NCBI GenBank assembly: GCA_045652705.1
Contig: JAZRUV010000012.1
Location: 1-28,518, forward strand
Direction of reading: 5' to 3'
Source of the DNA: UMGS1649 sp045652705
GTDB taxonomy: Bacteria; Bacillota; Clostridia; TANB77; CAG-465
Length of the DNA stretch: 28,518 nt
Within the stretch, counting starts at the first letter, position 1. The number at the start of each line of letters is the position of its first letter. Below, in pieces: positions 15,919 through 23,368 of the stretch. A program made the position numbers and the translations under genes. The notes under the pieces were generated by a model. That model was not told where the DNA came from. It searched no databases and saw only the letters and a program-made list of their open reading frames with translations.

Positions 15919-16271
15919 GTTCTGTTTCTGTCTAAAAGAGTATTAACGTTAATACAGGTTGGTCCTTTTTCACGAGCCTCAAAAGACCGTTGGTACATAC
16001 TTCTTAAAGAACTGTTTCTAATATGATGCTTTTTTTCATATTCACGTACGTGCTTTTGCATAAGATTTATACAGACGTCGTCTTGGGCGATGTATCTTCT
16101 TGCTACTGCTTGACAAAACCAAAGATGAATATCGTTTCCACACACGTTATATGTATGTGCAAGAACTTCCAGCGTTATAAAGTTGGAAGTCAAGTAGGTG
16201 TTTACAGCAGAGAGTACCATGGACCGGTGTTGGATACTATTAGTAGTGCTTGAACGCTCATGTTTTGCCAT
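15909..16271 (-). CDS. Small helix-turn-helix-like protein, unrecognised family
   Basis: This 120-residue protein starts at the ATG (MAKHERSS); a TTG three codons upstream is too close to AAGGA. It is not a family I can name. The core (SAVNTYLTSNFITLEVLAHTYNVCGNDIHLWFCQAV, about 24-60) looks like a small HTH: a 'Y-L...T.E.LA..Y' helix pair followed by a recognition-like helix. The tail (SLRSMYQRSFEAREK) closely resembles the tail of the 22106 protein (TKALYIKAFELREV), and the core resembles modules in both minus-strand proteins near 22-23 kb. Codons are more G+C-rich than in the flanking genes. It has its own consensus promoter. Probably a DNA-binding protein; the role is unknown. Confidence 0.65.
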   Translation of the reverse strand: MAKHERSSTTNSIQHRSMVLSAVNTYLTSNFITLEVLAHTYNVCGNDIHLWFCQAVARRYIAQDDVCINLMQKHVREYEKKHHIRNSSLRSMYQRSFEAREKGPTCINVNTLLDRNRTKS

Positions 16272-16327
16272 AATATTCAATGTCCTTATCTAAATTATTA
16301 TTTATTATTAACCTTGCCAACATACAA

Positions 16328-16356
16328 ATTATAGCATTTTTTTGACTTTATGTCAA
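16328..16356 (-). promoter_or_regulatory. Consensus minus-strand promoter with inverted repeat over the -35
   Basis: Read on the minus strand: TTGACA (16356-16351), 17-bp spacer, TATAAT (16333-16328), upstream of the HTH-like gene. The -35 is part of TTGAC-ATAAA-GTCAA (16342-16356), a perfect 5-bp inverted repeat that could be an operator for autoregulation. Confidence 0.82.
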
Positions 16357-16449
16357 TTGTGCACAGGTGAAAATACACTATAAAGCTTGTCGGAAAATGT
16401 GTTTTAATGTAATAATATGATATATGAAGATGTATTTAAATACAGTTCA

Positions 16450-16478
16450 TTGACAATAAATAAACAATTGTATATAAT
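16450..16478 (+). promoter_or_regulatory. Consensus promoter of glyA-topA
   Basis: TTGACA (16450-16455), 17-bp spacer, TATAAT (16473-16478). The start of glyA follows at 16503 with AGGAGG at 16489-16494. It diverges from the promoter at 16328-16356. Confidence 0.9.
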
Positions 16479-16502
16479 AGTTTAGGTTAGGAGGCTGGAA
16501 AT

Positions 16503-17732
16503 ATGTATAACAATTTAGAGGAAGTAGATGAAGAAATATATAATTTCTTGCAAAAAGAATGCAAGAGACAAAAGGATAATATAGAGTTAATAGCATCAGA
16601 AAATTTCGTAAGTGATGCGGTTTTAGAAGCAGTAGGTAGTATACTTACAAACAAATATGCTGAAGGATATTCTGGGGCAAGATATTATGGCGGCTGTGAG
16701 AATATAGATGAAATAGAAAATATAGCAATTGAAAGAGCAAAGAAATTATTTGGTGCAGAACATGCAAACGTTCAACCACACAGTGGTTCAAACGCGAATA
16801 TGGCTGTATATATGGCTATGCTTAAACCGGGAGATACAGTTCTAGGAATGGATTTATCTCAAGGTGGACATTTAACACATGGAAGTAAAGCAAGTTTTTC
16901 AGGTAAATTATATAACTTTGTATCTTATGGAATAAATGAACAAGGTATGTTAGACTATGATGATGTTCGTAAGAAAGCATTGGAACACAAACCTAAAATG
17001 ATTGTTGCTGGTGCAAGTGCTTATCCAAGGGGGATAGATTTTGCAAAATTTAGAGAGATTGCAGATGAAGTAGGAGCTTTGCTTATGGTAGATATGGCAC
17101 ATATTGCTGGTTTAGTGTGTGCAGGAGAGCATATGTCACCAGTACCATATGCAGATTTTGTAACAACTACAACACATAAGACACTACGCGGCCCACGTGC
17201 TGGCCTTATACTTTGCAAAGAAAAATATGCCAAAGCTATAGATAAGACAATATTCCCTGGAATACAAGGGGGACCATTAGAGCATGTTATAGCTGGAAAA
17301 GCAGTGTGTTTTGGTGAAGCGTTAAAGCCAGAGTTTAAAGAGTATGCACATCAAGTAGTACTAAATGCTAAAGTTTTAGCAAATGAACTTATGGAAAGAG
17401 GATTTAAATTAGTTTCAAATGGTACAGATAACCATTTAATGTTAATAGATTTAAGAAACAAAGAGTTAACGGGTAAAGAAGCCACCGACTTATTAGATAG
17501 TATTGGGATTACAGTAAATAAAAACTCTGTTCCAAACGATACTATGCCTGCAAGTGTAACAAGTGGAATAAGAGTAGGAACGGCCGCTGTTACAACTAAA
17601 GGACTAAAAGAACAAGATATGTTGCTTTTAGCAGAAGCAATAGATTTAACTTTAAGAAAAGAAAAAAGCGATGAAAATACTAAAAAAGCAAAAGAAATTG
17701 TACAAATATTACGTGGGAGGTATATTAAATAG
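16503..17732 (+). CDS. glyA: Serine hydroxymethyltransferase
   Basis: PLP enzyme that converts serine and tetrahydrofolate to glycine and 5,10-methylene-tetrahydrofolate. At 409 residues it is the usual length. Motifs are IELIASENFVS, the substrate-site NKYAEGYSGARYYGGCE, HANVQPHSGSNAN, and TTTTHKTLRGPRAG with the PLP-binding Lys226. IFPGIQGGPLEH follows. It begins an operon with topA (one-base overlap of stop and GTG start), an unusual pairing: topA more often lies next to dprA or trmFO in Firmicutes. Confidence 0.98.
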   Translation: MYNNLEEVDEEIYNFLQKECKRQKDNIELIASENFVSDAVLEAVGSILTNKYAEGYSGARYYGGCENIDEIENIAIERAKKLFGAEHANVQPHSGSNANMAVYMAMLKPGDTVLGMDLSQGGHLTHGSKASFSGKLYNFVSYGINEQGMLDYDDVRKKALEHKPKMIVAGASAYPRGIDFAKFREIADEVGALLMVDMAHIAGLVCAGEHMSPVPYADFVTTTTHKTLRGPRAGLILCKEKYAKAIDKTIFPGIQGGPLEHVIAGKAVCFGEALKPEFKEYAHQVVLNAKVLANELMERGFKLVSNGTDNHLMLIDLRNKELTGKEATDLLDSIGITVNKNSVPNDTMPASVTSGIRVGTAAVTTKGLKEQDMLLLAEAIDLTLRKEKSDENTKKAKEIVQILRGRYIK

Positions 17733-19804
17733 TGGCTACAAAATTAGTAATAGTTGAGTCCCCATCAAAAGCGAAAACAATAAAAAAATATTTGGGAAAA
17801 GATTTTGAAGTAATAGCATCCGGGGGACATATTATAGACTTACCGGCTAGTCGTTTTGCGGTTGATGTAGACAATGACTTTAAGGCAGAATATATAAAAA
17901 TGAAAGGTAAAGCCAAAATTATAAAAGCAATACATGATGAGGCAAAAGGTAAAGAAAAAGTATATCTTGCAACTGACCCTGACCGCGAAGGTGAAGCTAT
18001 AGCTTGGCATTTAAGGGATGAACTAAAAATAGATGCTAAGGATAAATGTAGAATAGAATTTAACGAAATAACAGAAACGGCTGTAAATGAGGCGATAAAA
18101 AAACCAAGAACAATAGATATGGATACAGTAGATGCTCAACAAGCAAGAAGAATATTAGATAGAATAGTTGGGTATAAAATAAGTCCACTTTTATGGAAAA
18201 AAGTTAAAAGAGGACTTAGCGCTGGTCGTGTACAATCTGTTGCGCTTAGAATAATTATGGACAGAGAACAAGAAATAAGAAACTTTGTACCAGAAGAATA
18301 TTGGAATTTGGATGTTATTTTAGAAAAGCAAAATGAGTCAAAAACAGTATCCGCTAAATTTTACGGTGATGTAAACGGAAAGATTGATTTAAAAACAGGA
18401 AACCAAGTAAAAGAAATAGTAGATAAAATTGAAGGAAAGAAATATAAAGTTGTGGATGTTAAAATCACTGAAAAGTCTAAAAATCCACCACCACCATTTA
18501 CAACATCATCTTTGCAACAAGATGCATCAAGAAGGCTAGGATTCCCTGTTAAGAAAACTATGATGCTTGCTCAAAGGCTTTATGAAGCGGGATATATTAC
18601 ATATATGAGAACAGATTCAACAAGAGTTTCAGATGATGCGATAAAAATGGCAAAAGCATATATATGTAAAACGTATGGTGAAAATTACTATTTAAATAGA
18701 ACATATAAAACGAAAGCTTCTGCACAAGATGCGCACGAAGCAATTAGACCAACTCATTTAAATGATATAGCGAAGGTTACAGCGGAATTTGGTAAAGATG
18801 AGATAAGATTATATAATTTAATATTAAACAGATTTGTTGCAAGCAAAATGGCGGCATGTATCTATGACTTTACAAAAGTTACATTTAATGTAGAAGACTA
18901 CATATTTAATGCAACAGGCTCTGTAATAAAATTTGATGGTTTTATGACTCTTTATACAGAGGCAAAAGAAGATAGCAAAAAGCAAGATGAAGAGGACTTA
19001 GATGAAGAATCTAAAGAATTACCAAAATTAGAAATTGGTGAGATTTTAAATGAGAAAAAACTAAACTTTGAACAAAAGTTTACAGAACCGCCTTCAAGAT
19101 ATAGCGAAGCTACTTTGGTTAAGGTGATGGAAGAAAAGGGAATAGGACGTCCTAGTACATATGCACCTACTATTTCTACACTAATAGATAGATTCTATGT
19201 GGAAAAAGAGGGTAGAATGCTTATACCTACAGAGTTGGGTGAAGTAGTAAATAATATAATGGTAGAACATTTTAAGGATATAGTAGACATTGGTTTTACA
19301 GCAAGCATGGAAGACAAATTAGATAATATAGCCGAAGGAAACCTTAATCATGTGGATATGTTAAAAGAGTTTTATACACCATTTATTACAAACCTTGAAA
19401 AGGTGAGCGATACTATAGAACATGTAAAACTACAGGATAAGGAAACAGACGTTATATGTGAACTTTGCGGGAAAAACATGGTTATAAAAAGAGGAAGGTT
19501 TGGAGAGTTTTTAGCTTGTCCGGGATATCCTGAATGTAAAAATGCTAAACCTATTGTAAGTAGTATAAAAGAACCATGTCCTCATTGTGGTAGTAAGGTG
19601 CTAATTAGAAAGTCAAAAGCTAAACGTACTTTCTATATCTGTGAAAATAACACAAATGATGAGAATAAAAAATGTGATTATATTTCTTGGAACAAACCAG
19701 GAGCAAATGATAAAAAAGTTGTTAGAAAGTCTAAAAAAACTACAGCTAAAAAAGTGACTACAAAAAAGAAAACAGCTAGTACATCTAAAACTACAAAAAA
19801 GTAG
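17732..19804 (+). CDS. topA: DNA topoisomerase I (type IA)
   Basis: Relaxes negatively supercoiled DNA by single-strand passage. The 690 residues match the Firmicutes enzyme (~690). The TOPRIM domain is at the N-terminus (KLVIVESPSKAKTIKKYLG; DPDREGEAIAWHL with the metal-binding acidic residues). The nucleophile is Tyr291 in YITYMRTDSTR. SAGRVQSVALR and the EKGIGRPSTYAPTI segment are typical. Two C-terminal four-Cys zinc fingers follow (CELCGK...CPGYPEC and CPHCGS...CENN...CDY), then a Lys/Thr-rich tail of about 25 residues that may bind DNA non-specifically. The GTG start overlaps the glyA stop. Confidence 0.98.
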   Translation: MATKLVIVESPSKAKTIKKYLGKDFEVIASGGHIIDLPASRFAVDVDNDFKAEYIKMKGKAKIIKAIHDEAKGKEKVYLATDPDREGEAIAWHLRDELKIDAKDKCRIEFNEITETAVNEAIKKPRTIDMDTVDAQQARRILDRIVGYKISPLLWKKVKRGLSAGRVQSVALRIIMDREQEIRNFVPEEYWNLDVILEKQNESKTVSAKFYGDVNGKIDLKTGNQVKEIVDKIEGKKYKVVDVKITEKSKNPPPPFTTSSLQQDASRRLGFPVKKTMMLAQRLYEAGYITYMRTDSTRVSDDAIKMAKAYICKTYGENYYLNRTYKTKASAQDAHEAIRPTHLNDIAKVTAEFGKDEIRLYNLILNRFVASKMAACIYDFTKVTFNVEDYIFNATGSVIKFDGFMTLYTEAKEDSKKQDEEDLDEESKELPKLEIGEILNEKKLNFEQKFTEPPSRYSEATLVKVMEEKGIGRPSTYAPTISTLIDRFYVEKEGRMLIPTELGEVVNNIMVEHFKDIVDIGFTASMEDKLDNIAEGNLNHVDMLKEFYTPFITNLEKVSDTIEHVKLQDKETDVICELCGKNMVIKRGRFGEFLACPGYPECKNAKPIVSSIKEPCPHCGSKVLIRKSKAKRTFYICENNTNDENKKCDYISWNKPGANDKKVVRKSKKTTAKKVTTKKKTASTSKTTKK

Positions 19805-19814
19805 AGGGGTAAAC

Positions 19815-20678
19815 ATGCAAAAAGCAAGTATTGCAGCGAAAAAGGTTGGGTTTATTGGAATAATATCCAACCTCTTTTTGCTTAGTATAAAATTTATAGT
19901 TGGATTAATATTTAAATCTCAAGGATTAATTGCAGATGCAGTAAATAGTTTTGGCGATGTCTTTTCGTCACTCATAACATATGTTGGTGGAAAAATATCT
20001 GAAAAACCTGCGGATGAAGACCATGAATTTGGACATGGCAAAGCGGAATTTGTAGCTTCTTTTATTATAGGGATATTTATGGTCATGATAAGTGGAGATA
20101 CGTTATATAGTAGTATTTTATCCATAATAAACAAAGGTGCTTTTACATTTTCATATTTTCTAATTATAGTGCCAATAATTACGATTATTGTTAAAGGAAT
20201 ATTATATTTCTATTGTACACAACAATCTAAAAAATATAATTCCCTTCTTATATTATCAAATGCAAAGGACCATCGAAACGATATAGTTTTATCTTTAGGG
20301 GTAATAATAGGTGTTGTTTGTGGATATTTTGGATATTATTTTGTAGATGGCATAGTTGGTGGAATAATTTCAGGAGTAATGGTAGTAACGGGTGTGAAAA
20401 TTATTAAAGAAGCATACGACGTACTAATAGATAAATGCATCAATATAGAAACAGTTAATGAAATGAAAAATTTAATTGAACAAACACAGGGTGTAAATCA
20501 CGTGGATAGTATTAAGTCGAAACCAACGGGGAATTTACACATGTTAATAGTTAAAGTCTCTGTTGATCCTAATATGACTGTAAGAACAAGCCATAATATT
20601 GCAGGTCAGATAAGAAGTGAATTGAAACAATATCCAAATGTATATGATGTTGTTGTTCATATAAATCCTGATGAGTAA
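19815..20678 (+). CDS. Cation diffusion facilitator (CDF) family metal exporter
   Basis: This 287-residue protein has about six membrane helices followed by a cytoplasmic domain of ~80 residues. The first metal-site motif is ADAVNSFGDVFSS (Asn44 and Asp48). HEFGHGKAEFVASF follows, then AKDHRNDI on helix 5 with a second Asp pair. The C-terminal domain ends NVYDVVVHINPDE, the usual CDF beta-alpha fold with a terminal His-x-(x)-Pro. The site pattern (Asn/Asp with DHRND) is nearer to the Mn/Fe-type than to the Zn-type (HxxxD) exporters, but the metal is uncertain. It starts 11 bp after topA and has a terminator-like hairpin inside its first codons. Confidence 0.88.
   Translation: MQKASIAAKKVGFIGIISNLFLLSIKFIVGLIFKSQGLIADAVNSFGDVFSSLITYVGGKISEKPADEDHEFGHGKAEFVASFIIGIFMVMISGDTLYSSILSIINKGAFTFSYFLIIVPIITIIVKGILYFYCTQQSKKYNSLLILSNAKDHRNDIVLSLGVIIGVVCGYFGYYFVDGIVGGIISGVMVVTGVKIIKEAYDVLIDKCINIETVNEMKNLIEQTQGVNHVDSIKSKPTGNLHMLIVKVSVDPNMTVRTSHNIAGQIRSELKQYPNVYDVVVHINPDE
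19839..19879 (+). terminator. Terminator-like hairpin inside the CDF start region
   Basis: AAAAAGGTTGG (19839-19849) pairs with CCAACCT-C-TTTTT (19867-19879) across a 17-nt loop, with one bulged C, and ends in a run of five T. It lies within codons 9-22 of the CDF gene. It may be chance sequence constrained by coding, or a real attenuator that ends part of the glyA-topA transcripts. Confidence 0.35.
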
Positions 20679-20724
20679 AATATGTAGGACGTTACCTTAA
20701 ACGGTTGAAATAAAAATTAAACAA

Positions 20725-20753
20725 TTGAATTTGAATAAACGCTATGGTATAAT
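20725..20753 (+). promoter_or_regulatory. Promoter of the NTPase-CYTH gene
   Basis: TTGAAT (20725-20730), 17-bp spacer, TATAAT (20748-20753). The -10 box lies in the loop of the hairpin at 20734-20769, so promoter and terminator are interleaved. Confidence 0.75.
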
Positions 20754-20774
20754 GCCATTGGCGTTTATTTTAAC
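20734..20774 (+). terminator. Hairpin with U-rich tail, possible terminator of the glyA-topA-CDF operon
   Basis: AATAAACGC (20734-20742) pairs perfectly with GCGTTTATT (20761-20769), and ATGG (20744-20747) pairs with CCAT inside. It is followed by TTAACTATCTTTTT. The stem encloses the -10 box of the next gene's promoter. It is about 55 bp after the CDF stop. Confidence 0.55.
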
Positions 20775-20802
20775 TATCTTTTTAATAAAAGGAGGATTAT
20801 TA

Positions 20803-21873
20803 ATGAACAAAGTGTACGAGTACGTTATAACAGGAGGGCCCTGTGCGGGAAAAACTACAGCACTTAGTAAGTTGGACCGGGTGTTTACCGACAGAGGCTA
20901 CAAAGTTATAATTGTTGCAGAGACGGCAACAGAAGTAATAATCTCTGGAGTAAATCCAAAAGAAATTTCTGTCTTAGAGTTTCAAAGAGTAATAATGTCA
21001 CGAGGAGTAAATAAAGAGGCGACAATAAGAAGGGTTGCACAATTCTTTGAAAAAGATGTAGTTGTTTTGTACGATAGAGGTATGCTGGATAGTAAAGCAT
21101 ATATGGATTATGCAGATTTTCTTCAAGTACTAAAAGAAAATGGACTTACAGAAACGGAAGCCCGTGACAATTATGATGCAGTATTTCATTTGGTAACTGC
21201 TGCTATAGGAGCACAAGAATATTACACTACTCAAAATAATGAAGCACGTAGTGAATCAGCTGAACAAGCAGTAAAAGTGGATACAAAAACGAGAAATGCT
21301 TGGCTTGGTCATCCTCATTTAAGAGTAATAGACAATTCCACAGGTTTCAGTGATAAAATTGATAGACTTATTAAGGAGGTATTTGTAGCTATGGGTGTTC
21401 CTACTCCAGTTGAAACAGAAAGAAAGTTCCTTATAAAATTACCGTCTGAGGAACAACTTAGGGATAATCATTCGGTTAAATCTAATATTGTTCAAACTTA
21501 CCTTAAGCGAACTGATCCAGCAGTTGAAAGACGAGTAAGACAAAGAGGTATTAATGGTGAATTTTCTTATTACTATACTGAAAAGAAAAAGCTATCTGAG
21601 TGTAGTCGTGATGAAGTTGAAAGAAGAATTTCCAAAGATGAATATATTGCACTTCTTGTGGAAGGGATTGCAACTGTTAGAAAAGATAGGTATTGCTTTT
21701 TCTATGAGAACCAATATTTTGAATTAGATGTTTATCCTGATTGGGAAAATGAAGCGATTCTTGAGATTGAACTCACTTGTGAAGACCAAGAGGTAAAGTT
21801 ACCTGATTGGATTACTGTCATAAAAGAAGTTACAGGCGATGACAGATACAAAAATGCAAATCTTGCAAAGTAG
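20803..21873 (+). CDS. P-loop NTPase (AAA_28-type) fused to a CYTH domain
   Basis: The start at 20803 has AAAGGAGG upstream; the frame is open further left but without a ribosome site and over the promoter. The 356 residues fall into two domains. Residues 1 to about 190 form a P-loop NTPase with Walker A GGPCAGKTT (11-19) and a Walker B-like VVVLYDRGMLD, resembling AAA_28/NadR-type kinases. Residues from about 200 form a CYTH (triphosphate tunnel) domain: ETERKF (204-209) is the ExExK signature, followed by RRVRQRG, YYYTEKKK and EIELTCEDQE. The same domain order occurs in eukaryotic Ttd14, which binds GTP and phosphoinositide; the bacterial substrate is unknown. It is a single-gene unit with codons less A/T-ending than its neighbours. 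Confidence 0.8.
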   Translation: MNKVYEYVITGGPCAGKTTALSKLDRVFTDRGYKVIIVAETATEVIISGVNPKEISVLEFQRVIMSRGVNKEATIRRVAQFFEKDVVVLYDRGMLDSKAYMDYADFLQVLKENGLTETEARDNYDAVFHLVTAAIGAQEYYTTQNNEARSESAEQAVKVDTKTRNAWLGHPHLRVIDNSTGFSDKIDRLIKEVFVAMGVPTPVETERKFLIKLPSEEQLRDNHSVKSNIVQTYLKRTDPAVERRVRQRGINGEFSYYYTEKKKLSECSRDEVERRISKDEYIALLVEGIATVRKDRYCFFYENQYFELDVYPDWENEAILEIELTCEDQEVKLPDWITVIKEVTGDDRYKNANLAK

Positions 21874-21877
21874 CAAA

Positions 21878-21907
21878 AAACAAAGCATCCGAAAGGATGC
21901 TTTTGTT
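21878..21907. terminator. Bidirectional terminator with GAAA tetraloop
   Basis: AAAGCATCC (21882-21890), loop GAAA, GGATGCTTT (21895-21903), extended by AAAC and GTTT arms. The T-rich tail on the plus strand ends the NTPase-CYTH gene, and the T-run on the minus strand (from 21880 down) ends the tRNA transcript. Confidence 0.9.
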
Positions 21908-21983
21908 TGGTGCGACATCGGGGGCTCGAACCCCGGACCAATAGATTAAGAGTCTACTGCTCTACCAACTGAGCTAATGTCAC
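21908..21983 (-). tRNA. tRNA-Lys (anticodon CUU)
   Basis: On the minus strand a full cloverleaf reads: acceptor GTGACAT/ATGTCGC, D-arm with GCTC AGTTGGTAGA GC, anticodon stem GTAGA/TCTAT with loop CTCTTAA (anticodon CTT), and T-arm CGGGG TTCGAGC CCCCG. The 3' CCA is encoded (21908-21910). The 76 nt and every stem fit. It decodes AAG. Confidence 0.95.
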
Positions 21984-21998
21984 ACGATTACGTTAATT

Positions 21999-22027
21999 AT
22001 TATAGCAAAAAGTTAACAAAAAGTAAA
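21999..22027 (-). promoter_or_regulatory. Promoter of the tRNA-Lys gene
   Basis: Minus strand: TTTACT (22027-22022), 17-bp spacer, TATAAT (22004-21999), about 15 bp before the mature tRNA 5' end. The -10 is perfect and the -35 matches at four of six positions. Confidence 0.65.
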
Positions 22028-22061
22028 GTGAAAATATAAAAAATATAAAATTAAAATACAG

Positions 22062-22101
22062 ATAAAAAATTACAACCGATTCAATAGAACCGGTTGTAAT
22101 T
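22062..22101 (-). terminator. Terminator of the minus-strand HTH-like gene pair
   Basis: On the minus strand AATTACAACCG (22101-22091) pairs perfectly with CGGTTGTAATT (22078-22068), followed by TTTTTATC. It lies 5 bp after the stop of the 22106 gene and directly behind the tRNA-Lys promoter. Confidence 0.9.
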
Positions 22102-22105
22102 GACA

Positions 22106-22747
22106 TTATACTTCGCGAAGTTCAAAGGCCTTAATATAAAGCGCCTTGGTTTCAGAAGTAAGATATCTGCATGCGCAGACTTTTGCATATACCTTATCTG
22201 CGAGGCAGTCGTCATATATAGATTCGGAAATTCCACGACGCAGGATACCTGCGACACTGGATTCGCTGATATCATATATCCGACCGAGAACCTCTTGAGT
22301 GAATCCTGCAGTGGGATTTACATAGTATTCACCCACGATGCGAACGATTCGTACGGGAATACACGAAACTTTGCAGTTATGACCGCGAGTGAGTTTTGCG
22401 TACAGATTACTTGCGTAATTGTCGGAAAGGATAGTGGTGTCTTCGATAACCTCTTTCATGAGTTTAACGAAGTATTTCTCGCTAATTCCGTATAAGTCAG
22501 TAAACTCATCACGAGTGCCTTTGAATTCGCGGAAATCCTTGGCAAGCACTATTTTTAGCTTACGCTTGAGGTAAGGCTTCAAACTGCTTTGAGGATGCTC
22601 TTTAATAAAATCTGAGATAATATGGATGACGTTTGCGATTGAAACGTTATGCTTTTTAGCCAAGTGTTCAAGCGGAGAAATGTAGTCCTTATCTTTTTTT
22701 ACCATAAAATCCCGGGGAAGTTTGTTTGATAGAAACTCATGTATCAT
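22106..22747 (-). CDS. Multi-module helix-turn-helix-like protein, unrecognised family
   Basis: A 213-residue protein I cannot assign. It seems to contain three similar HTH-like modules. The first is near residues 25-50 (LEHLAKKHNVSIANVIHIISDFI). The second is at about 75-120 (FTDLYGISEKYFVKLMKEVI, then YASNLYAKL). The third is at about 135-190 (LGRIYDISESSVAGILRRGI, then LADKVYAKV). Modules two and three share the pattern 'Y-[GD]-I-S-E...V..[IL]' and the end 'A...YAK[LV]'. The tail (TKALYIKAFELREV) resembles that of the 15909 protein. The ATG has AAGGAG 8 bp upstream and lies 12 bp after the partner gene. Codons are clearly more G+C-rich than in the surrounding genes. A DNA-binding role is likely; nothing more can be said. 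Confidence 0.65.
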   Translation of the reverse strand: MIHEFLSNKLPRDFMVKKDKDYISPLEHLAKKHNVSIANVIHIISDFIKEHPQSSLKPYLKRKLKIVLAKDFREFKGTRDEFTDLYGISEKYFVKLMKEVIEDTTILSDNYASNLYAKLTRGHNCKVSCIPVRIVRIVGEYYVNPTAGFTQEVLGRIYDISESSVAGILRRGISESIYDDCLADKVYAKVCACRYLTSETKALYIKAFELREV

Positions 22748-22759
22748 TTTAATTACTCC

Positions 22760-23206
22760 TTATGCTGCAAGAATTTTTTCAAGCTGTTTAATAGTTGCTT
22801 GGGTTGCTCTGATTGAAGAATAGATATCAGTTTTAGTGGGAGCGTCAGACTCAAGAGTGGAGTAGTCGCTGTAACTATCGTACTGATGCTTAAGCTCCAC
22901 GAGCTTTGCCTTGTGGTAGGTTAGCTCAGCTTCAATATCCGGACGATTCCGAAGAATCAAAGCTGTTTCCCAGCGCTGGTACGTACGGGCGATATTTTCT
23001 GTACTGTTTTTTACTTTGTTAGCAATCGCGGTAGCAGTATTTAAGGTGGTGATGCCAGGGTTTTGAACAGCGAAGTGCAGAATGTTGGAAATACTTTCAG
23101 GACTTCTGCCGTATTTTCTGGCAATACTTTCGATAGTGGCGAAGTAGTTATCGAGGTACTCGCTTACTATGCGTCGGATGAAAGCGTGAGACAATTCGTT
23201 AGTCAT
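22760..23206 (-). CDS. Helix-turn-helix-like protein with coiled-coil tail, unrecognised family
   Basis: The start MTNELSHAF at 23206 was chosen because GGAGG lies 6 bp upstream; nine extra codons upstream are unsupported. The 148-residue protein has an N-terminal HTH-like module (FIRRIVSEYLDNYFATIESI, then ARKYGRSPESISNILHFAV, about 9-47) matching the modules in the 22106 and 15909 proteins. A helix around TYQRWETALILRNRP follows. The C-terminal half (about 83-148) is helical and probably coiled coil, with many Lys, Glu and Gln (TYHKAKLVELKHQYD ... IRATQATIKQLEKILAA). It is co-transcribed with the 22106 gene. Function unknown; probably DNA-binding and oligomeric. Confidence 0.65.
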   Translation of the reverse strand: MTNELSHAFIRRIVSEYLDNYFATIESIARKYGRSPESISNILHFAVQNPGITTLNTATAIANKVKNSTENIARTYQRWETALILRNRPDIEAELTYHKAKLVELKHQYDSYSDYSTLESDAPTKTDIYSSIRATQATIKQLEKILAA

Positions 23207-23237
23207 ATATTTACCTCCAAATATAATAAACAAAATT

Positions 23238-23269
23238 ATTTAAACCGAAACAATCAAACGGTTTTAAAT
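23238..23269 (-). promoter_or_regulatory. Inverted repeat in the leader of the HTH-like gene pair
   Basis: ATTTAAACCG (23238-23247) and CGGTTTTAAAT (23259-23269) form a 10-bp inverted repeat with one extra T, spaced by 11 bp. It lies between the promoter and the ribosome site of the 22760 gene. It could be an operator for autoregulation or a leader RNA hairpin; there is no T-run on the minus strand that would make it a terminator. Confidence 0.55.
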
Positions 23270-23286
23270 ACAAAACTTACACTTAT

Positions 23287-23315
23287 ATTATAACATATTT
23301 AAGCTTAAATGGCAA
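23287..23315 (-). promoter_or_regulatory. Promoter of the minus-strand HTH-like gene pair
   Basis: Minus strand: TTGCCA (23315-23310), 17-bp spacer, TATAAT (23292-23287). It drives the genes at 23206-22106 and is divergent from the murB promoter. Confidence 0.82.
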
Positions 23316-23368
23316 CAAAAGATTACATAATTTAGAAAAGCTTGTTGGAATAATTTTAAAGCACAAAG

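Noticed and set aside
16023..16253. Plus-strand ORF opposite the small HTH-like gene
   Set aside because: It has no ribosome site or recognisable protein features; the minus-strand frame has a consensus promoter, start and related genes elsewhere in the window.
22100..22495. Plus-strand ORF opposite the 22106 gene
   Set aside because: It overlaps the terminator arm and has no ribosome site; the minus-strand gene has a complete promoter-to-terminator unit.
21908..23206. Mobile island integrated at tRNA-Lys
   Set aside because: The HTH-like genes lie on the 5' side of the tRNA, no integrase is present, and no duplicated tRNA 3' end was seen.
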